Source of the DNA: Ornithodoros turicata
Lineage: Eukaryota; Arthropoda; Arachnida; Ixodida; Argasidae
Length of the DNA stretch: 64,000 bases
Direction of reading: 5' to 3'
Assembly: GCF_037126465.1 (NCBI RefSeq)
Contig: NC_088202.1
Span: 85,478,160 to 85,542,159, forward strand
Shown here: piece after piece, positions 1 to 10,175 of the stretch
Position numbering within the stretch: the first letter of the stretch is position 1
How the letters are laid out: each line of letters starts with the position of its first letter
Notes under the pieces: model-generated
What the model saw: only the letters and a program-made list of their open reading frames with translations
The model's database searches: none
Told to the model about the DNA's origin: nothing
Position numbers and translations under genes: made by a program

Positions 1-540
1 TGCGACACACCGATAACAACAAGTTCGCTGAAATTGGTGCGGCTTCGTTTTATTCCTGCGTCGGACGAAAGTATCTGAAGATATATATGTCGTCGCGGAC
101 AAACCTGTCCATGTTCAGTACAACGTACGCCTAATAATTCAATTCGTGGCTTCACGTCGCGAGACAACTGTGTCAACATACGTCTGCGAGCCGGCGTTTT
201 CTGTGATGGACCTCAATAAGTCAGTTACGCTCACAACTAACAAACGAACACCTCAACGCAATCCATAAGATTGCAATTGCGCAATGACTTTCACACGATG
301 TTGACGCAATAGTTAAAAACAAGACGTGTCAAGTGTCCTTATGACACAGCAAATAAAAAGGATTGCTGACCCTGTGATTGAGCAACCCTAAGTAGCCCAA
401 ATATATACGTTTTGTGTCGTTTTAAGTTTGTTGTGTCATCTATATGAGAAACAGGCTACTCCAAAGCCGTGGTGTGCGACCCGCGTAGTTCCTCCATGAC
501 TCAATAAGGCCCGCGGACACGAATGAGTTCGGCACCCCTG
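1..540 (+). mobile_element. 3' part of a degenerate hAT transposon
   Basis: The right end reads GGCACCCCTG at 531-540, the complement of the CAGGGGTGCC terminus common in hAT elements, and the inner sequence CCGCGGGCCTTATTGAG on the other strand is also typical of such ends. The next eight bases, GTCTAGAC at 541-548, fit the nnnTAnnn preference of Buster-type hATs. The left end lies outside the window, so the duplication cannot be tested. The interval carries a transposase C-terminus at 173-287. A short stretch at 143-168 resembles the tail of the tRNA-SINE found at 41063 and may be an inserted scrap. Confidence 0.6.
173..287 (+). pseudogene. hAT transposase C-terminus (GTF2IRD2/ZBED-like), frameshifted
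   Basis: One frame gives STYVCEPAFSVMDLNKS and then, after a frame change near 235-246, EHLNAIHKIAIAQ and a stop at 285. This matches the hAT dimerisation region of GTF2IRD2/ZBED-type proteins (pattern STYxCExxFSxMKxNK ... DEHLxxxLRIA). In the family this segment supports transposase dimerisation. Only the last 35-40 residues remain, with one frameshift, so the copy is dead. Position just upstream of a hAT terminus supports the call. It could descend from a domesticated gene, but the nearby terminus favours a transposon. Confidence 0.6.
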
Positions 541-1371
541 GTCTAGACCAAACTTATCCTCTGCGTGTTCGCGCTGCACTTCTTTGAAGCACTCGGTGAA
601 CATTATATTTTTTCTTTGTGCGGTCCGGTGTTCCTCTGGATTACGTCTAAAGCGCCTGGGAACGCTTACTTTGTCTGCGAGATCCTGGGAAGCGCTCTGC
701 GGGAAGCGTTCCCCTCCAGTCTCGATCTGTACTTTACCAAGTTGTTTTCTCTTCTAGCAGATCAATTATGGCAGGTTCTCCTATAGATGTTCTTTTGAAG
801 GATAATGTTTTATCACAGGGGAATACCTTACATGTTGCCAAGGGAAAATCTATGGAGCGTCCTGGTGTGACAAGCACTGTGATACACGCGTTCCTGTTTG
901 TACTTTCCACGAGTGCACCTTTAAATGGCTGACTCATAAACGACCTTTCGCAGACGCCTTGCTTATGAAGGCGTGTGTACGTGTAGAAGGAAGGAGGACG
1001 TATTAAGTGCTGGGAGGGCGCCCGCAAGCTCGCATCAAATGTGACCTGCGAGGTAAAGTGAGGGAGCATGGTTCGCTCTTTCTTTCCAATTTTTTTCAGC
1101 GTGTGGCCATGTGAGGTGACACGAAATTCAGACAGTGTCATGTGTGTAAGAGTTTGACGAGATACAGGCAAGATCCTCAACGCCGTGACAAGGGAGGAGT
1201 TACACGTTGCAATACAATTTACGTGGCACAAGAGGGAAAAAAGAGTCATGAACAGTTGAACAGTGATTACGAACGGAATGACTTGCGGAACTCTTGACAG
1301 GAAACTTGCATGTATTGAAAGGTGTGGCCCCTCGAAGAGGTGACACATGCACACATATGGCTTAGAAGTTG
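541..1371. other. No recognised feature
   Basis: A 206-codon minus frame covers 734-1354 but has no domain, codon signature or family resemblance I recognise. I see no repeats shared with confidence elsewhere. Confidence 0.5.
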
Positions 1372-1466
1372 TGTTGTTGTTGTTGTATTTAAGTGTTGAG
1401 AGAGGTCAGCAAATATTTGGCTTGCTACTCTTCAAAAAAAGAAAAAGAAAAGGTTCACCCGGACAA
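1372..1466 (-). mobile_element. 3' tail of a non-LTR retrotransposon, CAA-tailed subtype
   Basis: On the minus strand a CT-rich run is followed by GAAGAGTAGCAAGCCAAA, a variant of GCTGACCT, and a (CAA)n end. The same arrangement is at 12828-12931 on the plus strand. The AGCAAGCC...GCTGACC pair also occurs in the poly(C)-ended LINE tails here, so this looks like a sister subfamily. No coding sequence is attached. Confidence 0.6.
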
Positions 1467-1572
1467 ACAAAAAAATTACACACTCATACACATAAATAAA
1501 CAGACACAGGGAAATTAAGATGCGCCAGTTCTGACTGGGTCGGGACTAACCTCTCCATATTTTTCTTTCCTT

Positions 1573-1597
1573 TCCAATCCAATCCAATCCAATCCAA
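1573..1597. repeat. (TCCAA)5 microsatellite
   Basis: Five perfect TCCAA units follow a CT-rich stretch. This could be the simple-sequence tail of an otherwise unrecognised retroelement. Confidence 0.9.
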
Positions 1598-1599
1598 GA

Positions 1600-2651
1600 T
1601 GCGCGGAAGCACGTGTCACAGTTGTGACGTTTCAAAGTCCGCCGTAGCGTCTGACATTGGTGACGACGCTGTTGAATCGGGAGCACACTTTATAACAGGT
1701 CACTATACCCGTGTTCAACCTAAGAACGTCACTAAATATAGCCCGTCAACACTAACAGAGTTTCTCCGCCGAGAATATTATACTGCCACGCCACCAGGTG
1801 CCGCCTATAGGGCTCCTACAGTTTCTGGGTAATAGACCTCTACCCGAGAAACGTCGTCATGACTTTGGTGGACAGACTGAAACCGAAACAAATCGGAAGG
1901 GGAGGGCTGGGTTCCACGAATGGGAACTTGCTCGCTGCCTCCTATTGAAAGAAAAGAAGGACCGAAGGTCTCGTCCCTTTCAGGGACCATCGCAATCCCC
2001 TCGAGACCGTGGCTTTCGGGCGCGACCTTGTTCGCCCCTATAGCTTCGAGCGTAGTTCAACTCTACCAAATTGGTGGCGCTGTCGAACACTATGACATCA
2101 TTTGTTTACAATCAGGGAGAGGTCTATTGCCCAGTAACTGATTATTCATAACTACATTACTTCCCAAGACTGTGAATTACATCACGTCTATAGTCCCGAT
2201 GAAGTCCAAAGATTGACACAATGGAAGCGAATTTCTTCGAGAGAACGAAGAAGTATCCCCCCATATACAGGCCAAAGAAAAAACGCCAGAAGTGAGAGAG
2301 AGAGAAAAAAAGTGCAATCCCGGACACGTGTACGCGGACGGACAATTGAAAGGTACTGTAAAGCAGTAGAGATGCAATATCAGAAAATGTAACTATTCGA
2401 TAGCCTGAGCCCTCAGTATACTCTTACGTCACAATTTTAGTCCCAATTGCGCTCATAGTTCTTTAGAACATTAAAATGTTAAAATATTAAACGTCACGGG
2501 CAACACTGTGTCGAAGTCGCCACCAACTGCGCATTGCTCGTCGAGAACGGCATGCGCATAATACCGTGTCTGAAACAAAAGAAGTCAACCACGTAGTCAT
2601 CATGATCAAACCAGTCGGGAACATAGATCACTGTTGCTTGACGAATTCTGG
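1600..2651. other. No recognised feature
   Basis: Only short overlapping frames on both strands, with no family resemblance. A short GA run lies near 2296-2305. Confidence 0.5.
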
Positions 2652-2659
2652 ATTATTTC

Positions 2660-3090
2660 TAGGCTTCCGCGTTTTCGGTTTTAATAGAAAAACACCGAAA
2701 AACATACGCCGGGTAAATTTTGCCTCATTAGGTTTTAATCGAAAAACTCCGAATACAGAGGGACATTCCAGTTCGATGACAGAGATAAATTGCTGCACAT
2801 GCCCCGCAAGCTGTTGATGCAGATCAGAAAACCATACAGAAATGCGATGGTTGTGAAAAATGTTCGTTTACTTTTTCGTTAGCCGCGGAACGCCACCGCA
2901 GCGAACAACGCCTTGTTGAACGAGTGTCGTGCGGAAATTACATTGTGATTTCTATTCCCCGATAACTATGGGTAAACCATGTACACGTCAGGAAAAAACA
3001 TCGAAAAACGCCGATTTCGTCAAAGTCGATAAACATTAAAAACATACACCGAATCCGCCCAAAAATAAAAACCGAAAGCGCGGAACCCTA
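2660..3090. mobile_element. Non-autonomous hAT (431 bp) with TIRs and 8-bp target duplication
   Basis: The left terminus TAGGCTTCCGCGTTTTCGG is the inverted match of the right terminus, which on the other strand reads TAGGGTTCCGCGCTTTCGG. Flanking 8-mers are ATTATTTC (2652-2659) and ATAATTTC (3091-3098), 7 of 8 identical. The first 60 bases, including CACCGAAAAACATACGCCGG, match the start of the larger hAT at 25919, so this is a deletion derivative of that family. No transposase remains. Internally the terminal motif is partly repeated near 2728-2756. Confidence 0.8.
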
Positions 3091-3098
3091 ATAATTTC

Positions 3099-3861
3099 CC
3101 ACCCGCCGTCGGCCCGAGCCGTTTTACCGCAATTTCACTGGCAAATTAAACATATTTAGCGTTCCTTGTCACACGTATTACTTGTTGCGCTGGGTGTACG
3201 AGCAGCAAGCTGTTAAACTACGACACCAACATAACCTGTATGTCTGCTGCTTTAACGTAAGTCTGATCACGCGAACCGTTCCTACGTAAAGCTGAATTAC
3301 GTCTGCAACGCCAGACACGCTCAGCGGGAACGTTGTGCTCGTGACGTGAGCGACCTGTTGAGAAGTTGTCCCTCGAGCAACGGGCAAGCAGTGGTCAATT
3401 ATATTGTACGGTTAGCAATGCATGCGCGCGGAAAGTTAAAGGAGCATGGAAGAGCTCGAGAGAAAAAATCTGGATTAGAAGCCCTGGCCGAAACACGTTC
3501 ACACAAAAAGTTCGAGTGCAGCGGGTGATCCTGGAGCGCACGAGAGCCTTCAAATTCGCGGGTCAGAAAAACTGCATCCCTTGGGTGCCAATCTGTGACG
3601 TCACGTTTTTCATCCAACGGTGAGGCGCGCGCGCCTTCTTGTATGTTTTTGTGCAGTTATGTCTCGTTCCGCTCATCCCTCGTCTGACGCAGAGCAGTCG
3701 ATCGGTCGCCTTGCTTCCGTGCCGTAGCAGACGATTCTCGGCATCCAATAAAAGTGTTCCATGGTCTGACGTCACAACACGCTAGAAGGAGCTTCGAGAG
3801 ATCAGAGCCGCTACGCGCACTCCCGGTGTAAACTAAATTTATCAGGCAATGAGCTTTACCC
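3099..3861. other. No recognised feature
   Basis: Short frames only, with no conserved motif. A GCGCGCGC run lies at about 3624-3633. Confidence 0.5.
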
Positions 3862-3945
3862 AACAACAACAACAACAGAAGATAAATTAACGCTGATGAA
3901 TGGGGAAATTCGCCACATGAGGTGCGGCCCACTACCCCAAAGGCA
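3862..3945. repeat. Dispersed repeat, copy 1 of 2
   Basis: (CAA)n is followed by GATGAATGGGGAAATTCGCC and GGTGCGGCCCACTACCCCAA. The same order recurs at 59557-59632 with a few substitutions. The CAA run suggests a retroelement 3' or 5' edge. Family unknown. Confidence 0.75.
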
Positions 3946-4802
3946 ACCCAAAAGGAAATAATTTGCCTAGCAGTTCCAGATGGTAGTATGTTCTTATCAC
4001 GCGATAAAAAAATATACGTGCGAGGTGCCTTCCATTCTCCTTTAAATGCGCTTATGACTCAGAGCTCAATATTAACAGACAAAGGGCGGTGTTGTGATAA
4101 CTTGTTCTAACCTCGAATGTGGAATATGTGGTTGAACACAGGTTGCCTGAGGAAAGCTAAAAAAAACGTCCGGGCATTGAAAGCAGTACGATGCTCGCTG
4201 GCCGTGTTCAGTGTGCTCCTCGATAATGACCATAGAGTCTATTAATGAGCAGATGTGATTAGAAAGCTGAAATGCGCGACGGAAAATTACCAGCTGTAAA
4301 TGACTCTTCGTTAAAGGGACTATCGCATCCCGAAATACTATGTGTATGATACCGATATGGTATATATTTTGCACCGCTTCACAGTAGACTTTGCCAAATT
4401 TTTTTCCCGAAAACAGCTTACATATTAAATGAACGCGTTTTAAAGATTCGCACTCCCTCTGCAGCTCAGGAAGCTCTCACGATAGTAACACCATGATGAC
4501 GTAAACCAGGCACACGAATGGGAGCGCAGCGCAGGCGATTGTCTCCGAGCTCGTCAGCATCGTGTTCGCACCGCAATACTGAAAAGTCCTCGGTAAACAC
4601 GCCGACTTTAGCTTACCAATGTGAGCTCTGACGCAACAATGTGGCGTGGAACACAATGTTACGCTGGTCCTGGCTGCACGAACATGTCCATCGCTAGCCC
4701 AGAAGTGACATTCCACAGGTTGCAAAGCCAAAATCCTGAAAAGTGGCCAACGCGCACTGAGAAAGCAGCTAGAAGTTGCCAGTTTCTCGTATATGTAGCA
4801 AA
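3946..4802. other. No recognised feature
   Basis: Short frames on both strands, with no recognisable domain. TTAAAGGGACTATCGCATCC near 4314 resembles a motif near 13729, but only over about 12 bases. Confidence 0.45.
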
Positions 4803-5400
4803 TTGTGTGTCTTCCCGCCTAAACATCATACGTGATCTACCCAGCATGATCATCAAGACATACAATCGCCTCTGCGCCAATGGTCATGTTCTTTCTCTGC
4901 AATGGAGCCCCGGTCATGTGGACCTACCCGGTAACTCCCGCGCAGATGCGGCTGCACGATGTGCTGCCACAGTTTTGACTGCTACCACTGTACATCTCCC
5001 CCTTACTGTCTCTGCCTGCCCTCTGTCAATCCGCCGCCGGTCTGCTGCTCGTGCCCGGGCGTTCAGAGCTGAGGTTGCCTCCTACAACAGACACATGCAG
5101 TCAATCGACCCCTCGGTGGATTTCTTTATTACGTGTCGCTGCACTCGTCACGGAGGAATCGCTTCTTCACCGTCTCCGGCTCAACGTCGCCCACACACCA
5201 CTGCTTCTATTCAAATGGAGTCAATCCAGCACTCCCTCTGCACCAGCTGTGGCATGGTGGCTGATGTCTCCCACAGCATCCTACACTGCCGGCAACACCT
5301 TCTCCACCGTGACGCCGTCCGTCGTCGTGTATCCCAACTTGGCTACAGCACTCTCTCATTGGCTACCCTACTGGGTCCCGTTCCTCACACTGCCCTACCC
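4803..5400 (+). pseudogene. LINE RNase H and C-terminal region, tandem copy 1
   Basis: Encodes the late RNase H segment (GHVLSLQWSPGHVDLPGNSR, then ADAAAR) and the family's C-terminal region with LPLTVSACPLSIRRR and a cysteine/histidine stretch (CTSCGMVADVSHSILHC). It reads in a 266-codon frame starting at 4621, but the LINE-like part begins near 4803. The first catalytic Asp and Glu of RNase H are absent, so it is 5'-truncated. Near 5400 it runs straight into a second copy of the same region instead of a 3' UTR. Related to LINE-E at 10494-13056. Confidence 0.8.
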
Positions 5401-6180
5401 CAAGTCATCCACCGAGGCTGAACTCTTCGGCATCCTTGACGCCCTGGAATACATTGCTGGCTTGCCACCTGGGAAATGGGTCGTCCTCACCGACAGCAAG
5501 GCGTCCCTCCTCCTTTTGATGTCGTCCCACCCCAACCTCATACAGGATATACCCAGCCTGATCATACAGACGTACAACGGGCTCCGCGCCAATGGTCATG
5601 TTTTGTCCCTCCTGTGGCTCCCCGATCGTGTGAGCCTGTCTTCGATAGCTCACGCGCAGGCAGACGCGGCTGCAAGACGCGCTGTCTCAGCGGCCACTCC
5701 TGCCACTGCACGTCTGCCCCTTACCGTTTCGGCTTGCCACCTGTCTATCCGCCGCCGGTGTGCTGTCCGTGCCCAAGCGTTCAGATCTGAGGCTGCCTCC
5801 TACAGCAGTCACATGCAGTCCATCGACCCCTCGGTTGCGTTCTTCATTGCGTGTAACTGCACTCGCCACAAGGAATCACTTCTGCACCGCCTCCGTCTCA
5901 ACGTTGCCCGTCTCCATTGCTTCTCTACAAAATGGGCTAATCCAGCTTTCCCTTGTGTTCCAGCTGTGGCCTGGTGGCTAATATTCCTCACTATCTCCTG
6001 CACTGGCAGCAGCACCTTCCCCAACGGCAAGCCCTCCGTCGCCGTCTAATGCAGCTTGGGTGCAGCGCAATGTCCACGGCCACCCTCTTTGGTCTCGTCC
6101 CTCGGCTTACCCAGTGGACCGTCACCACAGCCCTGCTCCGCTTCCTGCAAGATTCGGGCCTTGCGTCCACCCTCTGACCG
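5401..6180 (+). pseudogene. LINE RNase H and C-terminal region, tandem copy 2
   Basis: Begins further upstream in RNase H than copy 1: STEAELFGILDALEY carries the catalytic Glu and VVLTDSKAS a catalytic Asp. It then repeats the same domains (LPLTVSACHLSIRRR, ESLLHRLRLNVA). The PGH of the last RNase H motif is altered to PDR. A 332-codon frame (5051-6049) spans the junction with copy 1, but copy 1 is read there in another frame, so the frame is fortuitous. The end near 6176 matches the terminal LLRFLQDSGLASTL of the family. The usual role is removal of template RNA during target-primed insertion. Confidence 0.8.
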
Positions 6181-6335
6181 AGCTTCCTCGTGCGATGTCG
6201 TGCCTGTGCTGCTCTGACTGTTTTTTAATGTTTGTTTTTGTTTTGTTCTTTTTGATTTTTGGAATAGCAAGCCGGCATCAGCCTGGCTGACCTTTCCTCC
6301 TTCCTTTTCTTTCTATTAAACATACTCCCCCCAGC
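6181..6335 (+). mobile_element. LINE 3' UTR and poly(C)-type terminus
   Basis: Follows copy 2 without a break: AATAGCAAGCCGGCATCAGC, GGCTGACCTTTCC, a CT-rich run, TATTAAACATACTCCCCCC. This AGCAAGCC / GCTGACC / TAAACATA / C-run order is the shared 3' signature of this LINE group in the window. Confidence 0.75.
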
Positions 6336-6349
6336 CTCCCCCCCACCCA

Positions 6350-6612
6350 TACTTGCCGTAGTCGGCCACGCACGTTAGTTGCCGTAGTCGGCCACGCTCA
6401 GGCGGGCAACGTCACGACTATCGCAGGTAGGGGATCGGGCGTCCTGGACAGACTTCACAGGGAACTGTGCCGACGTTTATCTCAACGCGTCCGAGGAAAA
6501 CCCTGGGAGAACAACCAGACAGCACAGCCGGCGCCGGCGCAGATTAGGAAGAATCTTTCCAAGAGCAGTACTGCAAGCAGTACAGCACCGCTGCAGCAGG
6601 CTCGCTTTTCCC
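6350..6612 (-). mobile_element. SINE-A copy with non-tRNA head
   Basis: On the minus strand the SINE-A body (CGGCTGTGCTGTCTG, CAGTTCCCTGTGAAG, GTCCAGGACGCC, GTCGTGACGTTGCCCGCC) is complete, but where other copies have a tRNA-like head it has GCAGTACTGCTCTTGGAAAG followed by TTCTTCCTAATCTGCGCCGG. The 3' tail unit TTGCCGTAGTCGGCCACGC is present twice on the plus strand (6353-6371, 6379-6397). A second copy with the same head junction is at 8326-8750. Confidence 0.7.
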
Positions 6613-6857
6613 ACCCATTCCTCAGCCTACCCAGTGGGCCGTCACCACTGCCCTCCTCCGCTTTCTCCAATCTACGGACCTTATCAAGCGCCGTGATAGT
6701 GTGTGTGTGATTTATCTTTCTTTCCTCCTTTTTTCCTTACTTTTCTCCTTTTCCTTCTTTTCGTTTTTCTTTTCTATTTTTTTGAATAGCAAGCCGACCT
6801 CTGTCTGGCTGACCTCTCCTTTTTTCTTTAATAAACTTTCATATCCCCCCCCCCCCC
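6613..6857 (+). mobile_element. LINE 3' end, poly(C) tail
   Basis: Begins inside the C-terminal coding end (QPTQWAVTTALLRFLQ in the 6620s region) and runs through a CT-rich UTR, TGAATAGCAAGCCGACCTC, GGCTGACCTCTCC, AATAAACTTTCATAT and C13 at 6845-6857. It is 5'-truncated and of the same family as 5401-6335. Confidence 0.75.
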
Positions 6858-7624
6858 AAATTGTGTAGCCAGTAATGTGAAGGCATCGTCTCATATGGAA
6901 TGTGCTGCGCTCCTCTAAACTAATCGTACCACGAATGCGGAACTGTCATTTGTACCACAACACATGTGATACACATTGACCAATTAGTAAAATAGCCGGT
7001 TCGAGTTGTTGAGGCACAGGATTTTTCAGGATAAAGAAATTACCAGGGTCGTGTCTACAACGTAAGTTCCACGCGAAACATTATCCGATAACGGAACATA
7101 ACCAGCCTAGTGGCCACGGCCTAACGAAAGAGAAACTTTATGATAATTCGTGTAATGACATGCCCCGTCTTTACGTCGCAAGAAAACTATGATCATAAGC
7201 GACACTACAGCGCAGGGTTGGTGGATAAATTTCACCCAACCAATAAGGGATTTTTAACGAGTGCTGAAACCCCAGCAACGAAACAAAAGAGCTCAAGGAC
7301 ATCATACCGGCGAAGAGAAGGCCGATCATCACGGAACTGAGGAATGAATGCAGTGTATGTACTTCGGCATTAGATGTGTCGCCACGACGGAAACTATCCC
7401 GTTTTAGGAACGAAAAAAAGTCCAAAATGTAGCGCCAAGCAGTATCCACAGAGTAGTCAGAAAATAACCAAGTCGCCATCGCCCAAATATTGTCGCTCCG
7501 ACGGCCACAAACTAGCCAATGTGGCGCAAGGTAGCCAAATCTGGCAACCCTGTTCCATGAGCCGGTCACAAACTCTCCGCGACCTGCAGACGCCCTCCCA
7601 GCCTCCCGCCGGTCGCCAAAGGCA
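6858..7624. other. Mostly unassigned; short SINE-B tail at 7170-7240
   Basis: TTTACGTCGCAAGAAAACTA and the following 50 bases align with the tail of the tRNA-SINE at 41063 (TTTACGTCGCGAGACAACTG), same orientation. The rest shows nothing I can name. Confidence 0.5.
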
Positions 7625-7860
7625 TTCCATCCGCTCCCTGATTGGCCTTGTCCGTTTGACGATTCCCAGAGAGGGAATTCCAGCATACTCTCAACATCCG
7701 TCTTCTGCTCTTGCCATGCATTACATCAAATTACATAGAAACTACTCTACTAATTCGCGTCGGATTTTAGGCGTTATAGTCGGTGATGAACGAGGAGTAA
7801 AACCACACAAGAGTTTCGGGATCGACCGGGACGGATTCGACAGTCCTTTTAAGTGCGTGT
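7625..7860. repeat. Dispersed repeat R1, copy 1
   Basis: Shares a 230-base block with 54205-54470: ATTGGCCTTGTCCG, GCATACTCTCAACATCCGT, ATTACATCAAATT, AATTCGCGTCGGATTT, GGTGATGAACGAGGA. Both copies end near TTTTAAGTGC / TTTAAAGTGC. No coding frame is conserved between them, so it is probably a non-autonomous element. Confidence 0.7.
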
Positions 7861-8325
7861 GAACTCAGTTTTTAGTGTACACATCATTTGATGAGAGGTG
7901 AAAGATTCCTCACAGAAAGTGGCGAATCATTCCGATATGTATTGCTCCGCTGTCGCAGTGTATACTGTAATCCATTGAACAGTTGTCCGGGGATCGCAAG
8001 CGTAGCCTCTGTACTAACTTTACGTAATGAGGCGCGAGCAGCGTCAAAGCGCGCTGCTTAATAAATCAAAGTAGGTGGTTTTCTTTTTGTTGACTAATTA
8101 GATGTGTCGCCAAAAAAGTGATTATTTTGCATTGTTGACCGATTAGACGTGTCGCAAAAATAGTGCGCCCAATTCTGAAAGATACGGCTTTATTTTCTGA
8201 AAATTATACATAAAATTCATTTACATGTTGTATTGTCGACTGTAGGGTGGGACAAGACGTAATGGTTGCCCGTGGACATCGCATTTGCGTGCACTATTTA
8301 CATGTTACGCAGAGAGGTGGTGGTG
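7861..8325. other. Unassigned, with a small tandem duplication at 8088-8166
   Basis: TGTTGACTAATTAGATGTGT is followed about 45 bases later by TGTTGACCGATTAGACGTGT, each leading into CGC(C)AAAAA. Nothing else is recognised. Confidence 0.5.
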
Positions 8326-8750
8326 GTGATGGAACTACTTGCCGTAGTCGGCCACGCTCAGGCGGGCAACGTCACGACTATCGCAGGTAGGGGATCGGGC
8401 GTCCTGGACACACTTCACAGGGAACTGTGCCGACGTTTATTTCAAAGCGTCCGAGGAAAACCCTGGGAGAACAGCCAGACAGCACAGCCGGCGCCGGCGC
8501 AGATTAGGAAGAATCTTTCCAAGAGCAGTACTGCAAGCAGTATACAGCACCGCAGCAGCAGGCTCGCTTTTTGCCCCTCTCCACCGCGCACGCGGATTTG
8601 AAGGGAGACCAGAGCACATCCTGCCAGCGCAGATTGAGAAAAATCTGTACATGGAGCAGTACCGCAAGCAATACTTCCCATAGTTAGGAAAAAAACTTTC
8701 CAGGAGCAGTACTGCACGCAATACTGCCCCGCGACCGTATACGGCCGTAT
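8326..8750 (-). mobile_element. Composite SINE-A with triplicated non-tRNA head
   Basis: The minus strand has three tandem, diverged versions of a 50-base motif (GCAGTAYTGCNNGCRGTACT then GCTCC, GGAAAG and TTCCTAA; around 8681-8740, 8629-8680 and 8505-8560). They lead into the SINE-A body at the same GCGCCGGCGCCGGCTGTGCT junction seen at 6350-6612. It ends in the SINE tail and (CCA)n at 8311-8330. A single unit is also at 63545-63600. Confidence 0.7.
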
Positions 8751-9095
8751 TCCAAGACACGGTTCAGCAAGGCAGACGGCGTTAACAAAGGTTGCCTCAC
8801 CCTAAGAAGAAGGCAGGCTACCCAGACAGTAAAAGATCAATTGGTCAAAGCGCGAAAGAAATTCAAGCGTTCCCTTGATATCGAAAGACGGAACTACTGC
8901 ATTAAGGAGGGCGCGCTTGAGCTCGGACATGATGACCGGAGGAATCGAACCAACGAAGCGAGGAAAAGTTGGCGACAGTTGTGCTTGTCTGGCAGCTCTT
9001 ACTTGTAACTTTCTAGACTGATGCATTTACGGTCTCCTGGAGCCCGGTCTTCAAGATGCCGTTGTCCCCATAATGCACGTTAAATGCATCACTTC
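8751..9095. other. No recognised feature
   Basis: Short frames only. No repeat relation noticed. Confidence 0.45.
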
Positions 9096-9390
9096 GTGGT
9101 GGTGGTGGTGAAAGGGCTCGCCGTTGTCGGCCTCACAGAGGTGGGCAACGTCACGACTGACGCCCTGGGGGAATGTGCGTCCTGGGCCAACTTCTAAGGG
9201 AACTGTGCCGACATATGTCTGCAAGCGTCTGAGGAAAGCCCAGGAAAAACCCGAGACAGCACAGCCGGTACCGGGATTCGAACCCGGGTACCTCCCAGTC
9301 TCGACGTGATTCCGTGACTCCGTGATTCCCCACGAGCTCTTGCGCGACCCTACCAAAACGACTTTGGAGCGCGCGAACTTTAAATACAAC
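9096..9390 (-). mobile_element. SINE-A with tRNA-like head
   Basis: The minus strand carries a Pol III B box, GGGTTCGAATCCCGG, preceded by a degenerate A-box-like stretch (GTCGCGCAAGAGCTCGTGG). The body follows (CGGCTGTGCTGTCTC, GTCGGCACAGTTCCC, CCAGGACGCACATTCCCCC, GTCGTGACGTTGCCC), then GGCCGACAACGGCGAGCC and (CCA)n. This is the most complete tRNA-headed SINE-A in the window. Translated frames here are by-products. Confidence 0.8.
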
Positions 9391-10175
9391 GATAACGCTC
9401 GCTATGTCGGAGTTCAAGATCGGGACCCAGGACGAATCCAGGAAATCTGCTCACATTCTTCCCGTTGTAATATATTCGTTAATCTTCTATCAAGAGCTAC
9501 GAAACAAAACAGAAGAAAAACGTCGGTCTGCACGTAAAAGATTCGTGCCACTACTAAAAGATTCATGACGACATGCTCTAGGTCCTCTCAACCAGTCTGG
9601 TTTCTCCTAAACTTGGAGGCGCGATGACGGCTGCCATTGAAACACTGCGTAGAAATAGCGTGAGCCGGATTCAACGAGGCGGATAACAGAGTGGGACGAG
9701 ATACATTCACCCCAGTTGTAATTTTCGAATCTGTGTCAACGCGTCACTGCTGTGCGCTTGACACCCACAATGACGTCTGAGCTGCGAATTCCATGTTTAT
9801 TTGAAGATCCTTTAGGTTGCAAAAATAAAGGTCGCGTGTTAAGCGAACTGAATGCGAACTGCATTACGTCAACGACGAGCGTAGACGGGTCTCATGATGC
9901 GAGGGAGGAATTATGCTAAACATAATGTCATTTAAAAACAATTTGGAATGAAAATTGCATTTGCACAACAGCAAAATCGATTTCATGTTCATGCTCTTTA
10001 AGTATTATATATTTATTCCGCAAACAATGATTATTGGTGCTCCTTATTCCTAATGTTACTATGAATATAAAGTTAATCAGTAACACTCCACGTGCAAATA
10101 TTTAACAAAATATTCCCTTCCTGTCATAGCTGGTGAAGGCACCTCTCTCCTGATTCTCGACATCACTTTCACATA
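9391..10175. other. No recognised feature, AT-rich
   Basis: No frame or repeat worth naming. 9930-10140 is notably A/T-rich. Confidence 0.45.

Noticed and set aside
734..1354. 206-codon minus frame as a gene
   Set aside because: No domain or family signal. A fancied zinc-finger resemblance (VCERSF, FPCDK) lacks correct Cys/His spacing.
840..4110. A repeat pair at 840-960 and 3990-4110 (GAGTCA ... CATTTAAAGG)
   Set aside because: Only short stretches agree and the gaps are too many to support homology by eye.
5051..6049. 332-codon fusion protein
   Set aside because: It spans the junction of two LINE fragments and reads one of them out of frame.
9096..9390. Minus frames of 88-112 codons as coding
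   Set aside because: They are translations of a SINE-A copy.
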